NCBI GenBank assembly: GCA_024449915.1
Contig: JAMZAV010001749.1
Span: 62,001-126,000 of the forward strand
Direction: 5' to 3'
Length of the DNA stretch: 64,000 bases
DNA from: Sweltsa coloradensis
Taxonomy: Eukaryota > Arthropoda > Insecta > Plecoptera > Chloroperlidae
In this document: positions 9,141 through 21,100 of the stretch, one piece after another
Numbering within the stretch: position 1 is the first letter of the stretch
Layout: every line of letters starts with the position of its first letter
Made by a program: the position numbers and the translations under genes
The notes under the pieces: model-generated
The model's database searches: none
What the model was told of the DNA's origin: nothing
Seen by the model: only the letters and a program-made list of their open reading frames with translations

Positions 9141-12100
9141 CTTGAGGCCGTAATCGCCGAGTGCCCGACGCTTCATTTTGATGGAAATGTCCTCAATGTT
9201 GCTGTAGATGGCATCACGTTCGCTGATCAGTTTCAAGATGCGGCGACCGAACGTCCAAACGATTTGGGAGCTGGCCGACCAGTTCAAGGTCATTCGTTCG
9301 AACACCACATAATCCGTTATTGAATCTAGAACATACCGACCAGTTTAAGGTCATTAGCTCGGGAACCAGTTCAAGGTTATTCGTTCAAACACCACATAAT
9401 CCGTATTGAATCTGGAATATTATAACATTTAGATAAGAAATAAAACTTTTATTTAACAAAACAAAATCTGTTGTAGCTTACCTACAGATAGGCCTACTTT
9501 TGTCACATAGACACAGAATAATAAAACATTATATAACTTTATAAGGCTAACAAGATAATTTAGACGAGTGAGCGCAGCGAGGAACGGCACTCACTGTGAG
9601 AATGTCTGTCTCTCTATGCGATCCCATTAGGCCAAATGGCTAAACAGATTGAGCTGAAACTGAAAGTTTAAACAGACATCCATGAGAACTGCTAACAAAA
9701 TGAGCAATATCCGTTGTTTTGTTGTAAGAGTGAAATTTTAGGCTATTCATTCATTGTATTGTAAATAAAAATGCTTATTGTACATTTGAATATCCTTGGA
9801 TTTGTTTATTTTTCTTGAAATGACTTCGAAAAATTGGGGGTCGTGTAATATTCAAGATCAATATTCGGGCCAACATGGTAGGACTCATAAACTGAAGCCA
9901 CTGAGATTCTACAATCATATTACGTGAACCGCCGCTGATAAAACCTTGGAGTGGATGAGCCCACCTGAATGTCCTATGGTGATGAGTCGGTTCTCGTGCG
10001 TGGAATGCCAGGAGAAGGACGTCATGTGAGAGTGGGGACCCGGCTGAACGCTGCGCTCCAATACGGACGGCTCAACCTCGTCGTTGCCGACCACTGTGTG
10101 CTGGATGTCGTGGAGGTTGATCGCGGAACTCTCGCGCAGCAGCGAGCCTAGCAGGTTGTGCCTGCAACAATACGCTTTGTATCAGACCTGGTACGATACC
10201 ACGCCAACTGATGCATTTACAGTTGTCCCTTGATAATTCGAAGTCAAGGGGATCCTGCAAAAGTCATTTTGAAATATACAATTTCAAATTAACCAAAAAT
10301 ACATAATACAAATTTAAAAAAAAAACTTTTGAGTTTGAACGTATTATTTCGGACATTCGGTATAATCATAAGCACAGTGAAGCTTTTCAAAGTATGAGCA
10401 GAGAGCTACACGATCATACTGAGTTGACAGCGAGAGCGGAGCCATCTAGCCAGCTGATGTTGACTTCTGGGAACACAAGTGGTTGATCCACTCGTACAGC
10501 ACGGGTGGGCGGAGCTATCTGTAGATCGCGACTGAGCAGACGACGTACGTGTTTACGTCGCTGTCAAATAGAAAACGTGGTATTCGGCGAATTTCAAACT
10601 ATAATATTTTATTGCCACCAACAACAGAGTTACCTCCACAAGTGCGATATAGGCTTTTTTTTACATAAAATTAATTAAGTACAGTACGAAAATGAAAATT
10701 ATAACAAAAAATCAAACAACATAGAAACAGGTCAACTCAGGTGCACAAAAGAACATTATAAATACTAAACGAAACGCAAATAGTAGAAAACTATGACGAT
10801 TATAATGTTGTACAAGGTCAAGAATATTTGAAGAATTGACTTTTTAAAACATTGTAAATTTAGGTGATTTATGTCAAGATCTGGATGGACGACAACTAAT
10901 TGGTTATACCTATGTTAGATCCGGTTAATTGGCGAATTACTAAAGAGTTTGAATAGCCGGGGGACTAGGCCTACTGTAAGGATCTTAGCACAACAAAACA
11001 TTAAATGAAATAAAGAAACAACCGTCTTACCTTGTTGGGCACCACAGTATCTTCATGACATGTTTACTCTGAGTCAGCGTCAGGATCGGCTTCTCAAAGT
11101 TGCGCGTATCCCAGATCGCTATTTGGTTCTCGACGTAGGACGCAATCTGGTGGTCGTTGTGTTGATCCACTACCAGACCGTACACAGCCTTCGTGGGCGT
11201 TGAGTTCACAGCCTTGTTGGAATCTGACGACAAGAAAATAGTACTTTGTGCCAATAAATGTATTCGCCACTAAAAGTAATAAGAGATCGCGCCACCGTCG
11301 CGCGGATTCTTGCAATATGGCTGAAGGTTTGGGGGTTCGCCTCTGTTTACTACGCGCTGGCGTATGGAAATCAACAGTCTTTTAAAGCGACAACGACACA
11401 TGTTTATGTCTGACTCTGACAACAATTATAATAATAATATATGCTACTGATATTAAGCTTAAGAATGGTTAAATTGGCGATTCTCGTTATATAATGGGTT
11501 TGGTGTGTCATGCAGATGATATAGTTTTTCGTTGATTTTTGTGCCTGCATTTTGCACTCGTAACATAGCATTCTATGTTTTTCCAACTGACAACATATAA
11601 AGCTACACGTGAGTGGTAAACGGCAAAACAAATGTGGTAGTATAATAATTATACCCTGCCCCCTCACACACACAGAAAGACATTAATTGCCAATAATCAC
11701 ATCAAAATCTCGTATCATTGTTTCATTTGGTGGCCTACTGAACGATTTGTAATACATAATTGATTATATTCGCGTTTAAAAGCAAAGTGGCTGACATCTG
11801 GCGGTCAAGTGGAGAACTGCTCCAAGGCAGATACCGGGCGGCTGCATGGCGGCATTCAATGCAATATTGTAGCGTCACGGTCAACTCCAGAATGAATTTA
11901 CTCGATCATGTTTATTATTTAGCAAGCAAGAAAGGTCATAAAATTAGTAATACACATTTTTGTGGTGCGTAATGAAACAAAAAGTCTGAATGTGTATATT
12001 ATTCCGTGCAATACTGTGGGTTAGATGGGAGTTCTATTCCTATTCCTTTGGACACATTTTTCACAACTTTCATCAGTTTCATGGATACCACCAACCGATA

Positions 12101-15100
12101 AATAATAAACCATAAAGGTACTTAATTTATTACAATGATGTGCTGTAGGCGGCATAGGGCCAAAGCGGGCTAAGAGCTATGTACCGTCTTTGGGTTCAAC
12201 ATTCTAAACCCAAAGATACTGTGAACCATAGTATATATTATGCAAGTCTCATTTTGGTATAATTGATATTGGTATAGATATAATATAGAATTTTTGTAAT
12301 TATTATTTATTATTAATAACATATGTTCATAATTATAGTTTGTAAATTTGTGCAGAGCATTGTATGTAAACTATCCTACCTTGATTTTTTAACGAGTGAG
12401 CGCAGTGAACGTAGTGATTTCCATTCGACTTAAACGGCCCTTATTGTTTTTCTGCGTGCGTGTGTGTGTGTGTGTGTGCACGTTGAAAATCAGCCGAATC
12501 GCTGAACAGATTGCGCTGAAATTTTAAACAGACATCCGGTACAAGTTTATTGAGAACTGCTAACAAAATCAGCAAGATTCATTGCGATTTAAACCTACAA
12601 GAAATGATAAACTGAAAAATAGACTTCCAATGTTTAGAAATTATTTTAACGACAATGTTTTAGATTTTGAAAAGATATTTTTTGTTTGTTTTTCGCCTGG
12701 CCGTGAAATGCCGTGCCCATGCAAGGTCAGTCGAATGTTGGACGTCAAGGTACCCCCAAATTCCGCTCGTAGATTGAGTAAACCTTGCAATATTTTCACG
12801 TATTTCGTACTGGCTATGTTTACCATAGTAGGCCCTATTGCCACAGATGATGGACTACACTGTGTTATATGCATTTCAAAACAAGTTTAATTATTTTTGA
12901 AATACAATCTAGAAATTACAAAATCTTTCCCGACCAGGGGATTGAACCCACGTCTCCCACATTTCGGCTACAAGGGCGCTTTAGCCAGCTAGACTAGGGA
13001 AACGCCAAAGTCGTAGTTAGACAAGTGAGCGAGTCATGTGGTGAGTACCCGGGAACATTTGCATTTAAGTTTGATAATTATATTCGTATAAATAATAGGG
13101 TATTGATGGAAATCACTGTGCCGGAGGTTGCTGTTGTTGGCAGTCTTCAACTGAATATTCCGTGTGACTGCCGGGTCTTGCTTAATGGTAGATTGTTGGT
13201 CCGGGAGTTGTGTAAAAGTTTAGGCCATAGTTTAGGCCAAAATGCTCCACTATAGCCTATGATAGGCTAGGGAGGCCTAAGGTAAGGGGAAGAAAAGAAA
13301 TGTTACCGGGTACTCAACACATGGCTCACTCACTCGTTTAACAACGACTTTGGCGTTTCCCTAGTTTATTCCTATATACCCTACCAAGAGATTTGTACCA
13401 ACTGCTGCCGTGAACAGCAAAATAATTATGCGTAGACTGAAAAATTTTTGGGCTCATATTATTCATAATCTCAACCAAAACAACAACAAAACAATTCTAA
13501 GATTTAATTAGGCGTAATATAATTAGTTAACTATGCGTATTAATAATAGTAGGCCTATATATAAAGTTTAGTGAAGGCCGGTGCCATCCATATAACTTAT
13601 AACTTTAAATTTTTAGCAGCATTGGAGGGGGGGGGGGGGGTTAAATGTGAGACAATGTTTTAAGAGGTTTCAATGGCGTGACGAAACACAAATTTAATAA
13701 CAAATCGAGTTTGATAATTTATTCGTGAGGAACCCGCAAAAAATTACTTCCGGGGGGTGGGGGGGGGGGAGAATAAATAATTTGTGATATAATATTATAT
13801 TACATATCATATAGGCCTAAGTACCTAAGTAAAGGCCAATAATCTTAAGAAATTCGCGGTATTGCCATCAAGTTAAAATTACTGAAAATACACGTCTCCA
13901 AATTACAAGATAAAATTCCTTATTTTACTAGTTATTTTGCAGCTGAGGGTTACAAAATATAGTGATTGTCCTACCCCATCGTACCCAACTATTGGAAAGT
14001 AGAAATACTTCTAGAACTGACGCTTACAATGAAATATTATGCTTTAAAGCATGAAAAACACACTTGCTCCCTATGCAGCCCGTGTTTTTATCTGCCTTCG
14101 GACGGCCATGTTGGCATACGACCGTGCTGCTACCTGGTTAGGTTTTAACCGCGAATACATTGAATTCAATATATTATATTCTAGTACTGACCTGCAGTGA
14201 GTGTATATCTTACCCACAAATTGGGGTCTTTTACATACAGTGTTATATTGATGAAGACTAGAAATAAGAGAAAGTAGGAACTAAACTAAGTACGTATAGT
14301 AAAATGTAACATAGTGTGGTAAAATAATTAGTAATAATATAGGCCTAATGTCATGCAATGTCATGTGTAATACAATAATGAATAATAATAATATGTAACT
14401 GACAGTAACACAATTATGTATTATGTATGAAAATTTGAAAATGTTAAGCCAACACATTGCGTGGAAATAAGAAGATAATGAAATCATACAATGGTTTAGG
14501 TAGACACATGTCTTAATAGTGTTTTGAATAATATTTTAAAAATTACGGTATGGCTACACTTAATTTCTACGGCATTGATCCATCAACCATACTTGGATCA
14601 ATTGTTTATATTATTTACTTATGGATTGGAGAAGGGTTGACAGGTTGGGAAAGCAAAGAGAACATAAATCCCAGCCTGAAGGGCTGGGGGCGACAAAACT
14701 TTTCACCTGCTGATGACAACTGCAGCTAATTTAAAGTTGTTACCTTAATCCACGATGCGTTTCGTCCTTCTGGGACTCATCAGGCAGATGGTGGCCACTA
14801 AAAATCAGCTAACTACATGCAAACAAAACTCACAACACATAACCAAACCTGTGGTAGGGCCACGCAAGAAGCAAATTCTGCATGCATGTTGTCATCATCA
14901 GCAAGGTTACTTCAAACACCATTCATACTGAGCCACACCGTCAGCACAACCAGTAAGGGGGCTTCCCTCCCAACTCTAGTGCTCGGGAGACAAAACATCC
15001 ATGACTCACCCTGGATTCGAACCAGGACCCTTGATTGACCAGGAGTTTGATTGCTTAATTTCTAACGAAAATGTTACATAGTTGATATCCTTTGAATCCC

Positions 15101-18100
15101 AACATATTCTAAATTAAAAACATGTGGAGAGTGGTAGGGCTTGGTTGCCTAAGTACCCTACATACATGCATGGTCGTAAATTATATTCAGTTTTAAATAT
15201 TATCATGGTGTCACAATGGCGATATAATTACGCAAAGGTCACCAAATAAGGACTTGAATTCTTCATGGATCCCCGGGGCCTTTGTATATGTTGTACTTTT
15301 ATACCAGGAGACTGTAAAATGTTTGACGTAAAATATCATGAACAATATCGCCATTGTAAATCATTTTTAAATGAACAGGATAAACGTTAAATAAATAAAA
15401 TAAATACATAAATACATATTATTATGAGTATGACATGTCGTCAATTTCGTCAATAAAATCAAATGATGAAAGCCCAATCCTCAACATTTTGTCACTTCAT
15501 TGACTTGCAAAATTAAACGTTTTCAAGATCAATAGATTTATTGAGACGTCATTTTTTACTCTATTACAGTATTCTTGATTATAGCAAACATCAATATTGT
15601 GGACTGTTGCATGTATTTATATCGCCAACAGTCCCAAAACTAATCCAATCGTAATACAAATCTGTGTGAAAAAGCATACGCGCGGTAGAAGTTACCCCCA
15701 AACCTCCAGTTGAGCGCTTCTCCGCCAGAGCGCATATCTGCAACTTTTAGAGGCGAATTCAGAGTCCACACACTCATAACAAGTTCATAACTAGTTTTCA
15801 GTGGGAGACAATAAACCAAAGCGACCAAGCCAATCCTGTAGGCCCCGACGCAATCGACGAGTGAGCGATAATAACCACCCAAAGATTGATATTTTTTAAT
15901 AGGAAATATAGCAGTTAGTGGTATGGACAGTGTGAACACATGCGGATCAATGCCAGAATCAACAAAGCCGATTCAGAACAACTTTAAATTTATTATGTGC
16001 CTCGTTGCTAGGACGGTTCCAAAGTCACTGTTTACAAATTCCTAAGACAAGAACTGATGGACTTAAGTCCAAATCAGAAGTTAAAAAACTTCTGACTTTG
16101 GCGGAAATCAAACCCTGTACTTTCTGCATTGGAAGCAGACGCTAACCACAAGACCAACAAAATAAATAGAAATAAATCTTCTTCTTTTCTCTTCTTCTTT
16201 TCATATGCCCACAATTGGCATTATTAATATTCATGCCATCATGTGTTTTCTAGTTATCCAGTAGAGATAGGACTCCTGTTCACTCCGATCCATGCCATTT
16301 GACATTTTGTTTTATTCAACCTAGATATATGTAAGCCTACATTAGAAAAAGATGTTTCCTGCGTTGTTTGCCAGCTCCACATAAATATAAACAAATAAAA
16401 TGGCTCGATCGAACTAGCAATAAGTCAACAATTAGCTATTTTCAGTAGGCCTATGTTGCCATGCCGCGGGCATCTTGGACATGGTAGGTGTTTGTTTTAC
16501 CCTCGTACCTCTGAGATCAACGAGCCTGAGGTGTTTGTTGTTTACGCCGACGACCAGACTCCTCGGCTGGGAGTTGAACCAGGCGAGCGAGTGGGCCGTC
16601 TCCGAGAGGCAGAGCTCCGCGATTGGTCGAGCCAGCTCCATGACGGGCGCCACCATCCCGTGGTAGTTGGACGACGAGTGGTGGGGGCACTTGAGCACGT
16701 CCCACAGCTGGACTGAGTTGTCAGCCCGGTACTTGTCCAGACCGGCGGCGATCAGGTTAGAGTCCACCGGGTTCCAAGCCACCGCGTTGCACTGGCGAGC
16801 GTGTTTCGGTACTGAAAACAGGGCAGGGGTTTCATAACATTTGAATGCACAATACTCATAAAACTTTACCCATTCATTACATAAATAACAAATTTTATTT
16901 AGAGTCTATGGCCTACCCACTCACTAGGGATGTAAGTCGTAAAATTTCCATTTTCTTAATTAAATATTAACATAATTATATTTTCTTTAAATTATTATTT
17001 GATTTGTCAATAACAACTAAGACAAAATGTGTTCTAAGAAAATAAAATTGTGCTGGTTGACTGGTTGTGCTGAAAAAATCTCAATTTCCAAGCGTCAGCT
17101 GTCGATAGTAGGCCTACCTAGTCAGTCTGTAGCCTACAAGAGTTAGGCCCTTCATAGTTTGTCATTCTAAAAGGCCTAAGCAGCCGCCAAATGCATAAAA
17201 TGAATAGGCATGCTTACATTGCATTCTATTTATGAGTGGTAGGTAGCCTAGGAATATATATACTTATATGGGAAGTACAAGGCTGAGATGGTAGGCCCTA
17301 TGGACATATGAAACAAATGGGGGAAAATAGGATGACCAAGAAAATGTATGAAAGAAGGAGTGAAGAAGGAAGAAGAAGACGGGGTAGACCAAGGAAGAGA
17401 TGGAAGGACAAGGACATCATAGCACTTGGAGGCAAGAGGAGAGAGAGAGCTGGGAAAATGTGGAAGAGATACAATTGTGGGAGGATAAAAAGAAGTGGAA
17501 AAATGTTGTTGCTAAACCCAAGCTGACCCTGCCAGAAGCAGGAAACGGTGATGGATAATGATGAAGTACCGGTAGCCTATGGAAGACATCATAGAAAATG
17601 AAATTCTTTTAGCGGAAAATTTCCCAAAAACTTTCTGGAAATTTTCCTTGGGAATTTTCTAAATTGAATCTTTCCGGAAAACCCACATCACTACCACTCA
17701 GTCATACCGGTAACTGATTTTCAGTGGAGGACATTAAACCAAAGCGACCATGACAACCCTGTAGGCTCCGACACAATCAACGAGTGAGCGATAACCAAGC
17801 AAAGATCAATTTTTTTAATAGGAAATACTGACATACAGCAATCACACCCACGGATCAACGCCAGAATCAACAAGGGCAATTCAGAACAACTTTGAATTAA
17901 TTATTTGCCTCGCAGCTCCCGCGCAGTCACCGTTTACAAATTCCTTACCCAGGAACTGATGGACTTAAGTCCAAATCAGAAGTTTAAAATCTTCTGCCTA
18001 GAGCGGGAATCGAACCCTGGACTTCATCATTGGAAGCTAGACGCTAGCCACAAGACCAACGAGCCACACATTATTATTTGGCTTAGGCCTACTCATTTTA

Positions 18101-21100
18101 ATTGAAACGTTAGGCCTAATGGTCCTGCAAACAAAATTACATGAAATGCCACAGACCCTAATAAAAGGACGTGCAATGCAAGGTTCCTGGTTTAAGACTA
18201 GGACTAGACTAGGTCTACATAGAACGTACCAAGTTCTTTCCCCGCAAGTCCAAGCGAACTGAACGCTGTTGGACCAAAGGTAGAGAGGCTTATTTTCCCG
18301 TTGGCTTGTCCGACTGCCATCAGAATGTCTGGTTCTGGCTGAGGGTAGATATCGATGCATTTCACGTAATTGTGATTGGAATTTGTTGCCAACAAGCTAG
18401 CGCAAGTGGTGTCGGAAATTTTCATACCTGTGAAATAAAGAAAATAAACCAGTTTAATTTAAGTCATTGTTGGTCACCTCTCCGGTACAAAGACTAGATA
18501 GGCCACATCCCTAGGCCTATTAGAGGTTTTCAGCCTAGGACTACAATAACATTGTAATTAAATTACCGGTATGCACAGAGTTAGAAGGCCTAGTGGTCTC
18601 TAAATAGGCCTGTTTGGCAATTTCGATTACACTAGCCTAGACCTAGCTTACATATTGTAGTATAGCCTATTGGTGCACTTGGGCCAAGGTTTTACCGAGC
18701 AAACTCACTTGAAGCAAGTTCTAGGCTTCTTGGCAGTTTGGTTTGATTTTATTGCGTAATTCCGACCCATCACACATCATGGTCAGGGCATGTGGTAGGC
18801 CCTGTGATGTAAACATAGGCTAAGGCTAAGCCTAGGCCTAGGCTAGACCTAGACCAAAGCATTTGGGTACTTCTTCGGTTGGTATGGACCAGAGGGAAAA
18901 AGCCTCTGAGGTTAGGGGGAGGGGAGGGGGGGGGGGCGCGGAGCGCGTATGTTTTAATAGGTAATAATAATTCGGAGGTTCTGGATTAGAACTCCAGTCG
19001 GGGCAAACTTTTACAATAATTGCTATGAATCAATAATAATGATAATAATGTAAAATGTACACGCTACGCCCCCCCCCCCCCCTTCCCCTAACCTCGGCTT
19101 TTCCCCTAATATCACAACTTAAAAAAACTGGTCCATGCCAATCGAAGAAATGCCAGCATTTGACCGCATCTGACCATTGGGTCTGTCCACGCAGTTATAG
19201 GTTTTAGTATCTTTAATAGGATGAGCAAAGCAAAGACTTCAATTTCACTGACCGCCCCAAAAAAATTAGCTCGGGTGTTTTTTTTTTTTTATTATTATTT
19301 TTGTCTGTTTGTTTGCTCTCTACCGGACAAACGGCATAAGCGATCTTGATGAAAATTACAGGGGACCTTCGAAATCTGAACTTAGACCTACCGGTACCAC
19401 ATTTTTGGGTACAATCGAAGAAATATTTCTCATGAATATCGTACTTTTACGATTTTTTTTTATTTTTAGTGCGATATTTTCGTGACATTTGGGCCGATTC
19501 TGACCAAGCGGGTAGGGGCTACAACGTTCATATTTTTCATGGACATTAAGGTAATGGTGATGTATTGCTTTCTGAAAGAAAAAGTTGAAAAAGTTAGCCA
19601 GAATCCATAGGCCTAGAATAAAGGTTTTAACATGAGTTTTTTTTAGGTTTATAATAACAATTAACAATATAAACTTGACAACAATCACCTGCAATGCATT
19701 CAAAAAGCACTTGCAAAGGAAAAGTGATCCTATGCAAACTAAAAACTTAGCCTACAAAAAAGCTCATCCATCAAGGCAACTAAGAAAAGCGTTTGTGAAG
19801 CTTCGTAGTAAATAATTGGATGAGCGTAGCGAGCGAAGCGAAGATTCCATTCTACTACACTGGAGAAAAAAATCCGGAATGTTTTTTTTTTTTTCTTTTT
19901 GTATTTTTGTCTGTTTGTCCACACGATTCCGGCTAAACCGATACTCCGATTACGATGAAATTTTATGGAGGCATTTGAAATCTCTGAACTTAGAACTGCC
20001 ACGTTTTTGAGCGCAATCGGAAAATTTTTTCTCATGAAAATCGCAATTTTACGATTTTTTTCGATTTTTAAAAAATTTCTTCGACTTATAAGTTATAACA
20101 CCTACATGCTTTATCCGATTGAAATTATTTTTTTGCAGAACCTTAATTTTATGAATTAATATATTACTGTTAAATTTGAGCGCAATCGAGAAATTATTTC
20201 TAATAAAAATTTCAATTTTACGATTTTTTTTAAACAATTACGATTAATTTAAAAAAAATTAAATGAATAAAGTTTCTTTTTTATTTTATTTAATTTAATT
20301 TAAAAAATTTCAATTTAATAATAATTTTACCACAGAACAACAGAAAAGTCGCATAACACATGGCAGCTCAATGCACCAATTACGCTCATCCAACAACGCG
20401 GCGGGACTTAAGCGTTTTCCTAGTAAATAAATAAATTGTATTTAGAGTCTACCCACTCATAACTGATTTTCAGTGGGGGACAGTAAATCAAAGCGACCAA
20501 GCCAACCCTGTATTGTATTGTACTGTATTTATTAGCGTCACATGATACATTCAGTATTGGTGCACAGAGTGTAGGGTTACCATACGTCCGGTTAAAGCCG
20601 GACATGTCCTCTTTTTTATGTCTGCCCGGGCGTCCGGGCGGTTTTTTCAAAATAATGCAAAATGTCCGGTTATTTCACCCAATTCCATGCAGAGGCGCAT
20701 GCGCACCCTTCCGCCCCCTCACTTACCATCCACTGACCGTAAATCGCCGAATACGAGCAGCCGATCATGTCCGAAACGTGTCCGAGCGTGTCACAACACG
20801 CCAGGCTGTGCAGCAAGCAGTGTACTTTCACGTGATTTAGTTACCATCTCCGTACGTTTCCTGCCTTGTGTCCACGTCGTACGGCGTACGTAAGGAAGTG
20901 TTTGTAGGCCTGGGCCACTTGTCGTAGTTTTGTCATAAAATGTAGTGTTCATTTAAAAAATAACCACACAATTTAAAAGGCGTCGGCACCACTGTCCTTC
21001 CTTGACCCTTGTTCAGATCGCTCTAAACGCTATCCTGACGGTAAAAATGTCCAAAAAAAATTTCGCCTCCGGCGGCTGGGGCTCCGCCCCAGACCCCTTG

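Noticed and set aside
20604..20893. Plus-strand frames of 78 and 91 codons
   Set aside because: They lie inside a non-autonomous hAT element, and neither resembles a transposase.
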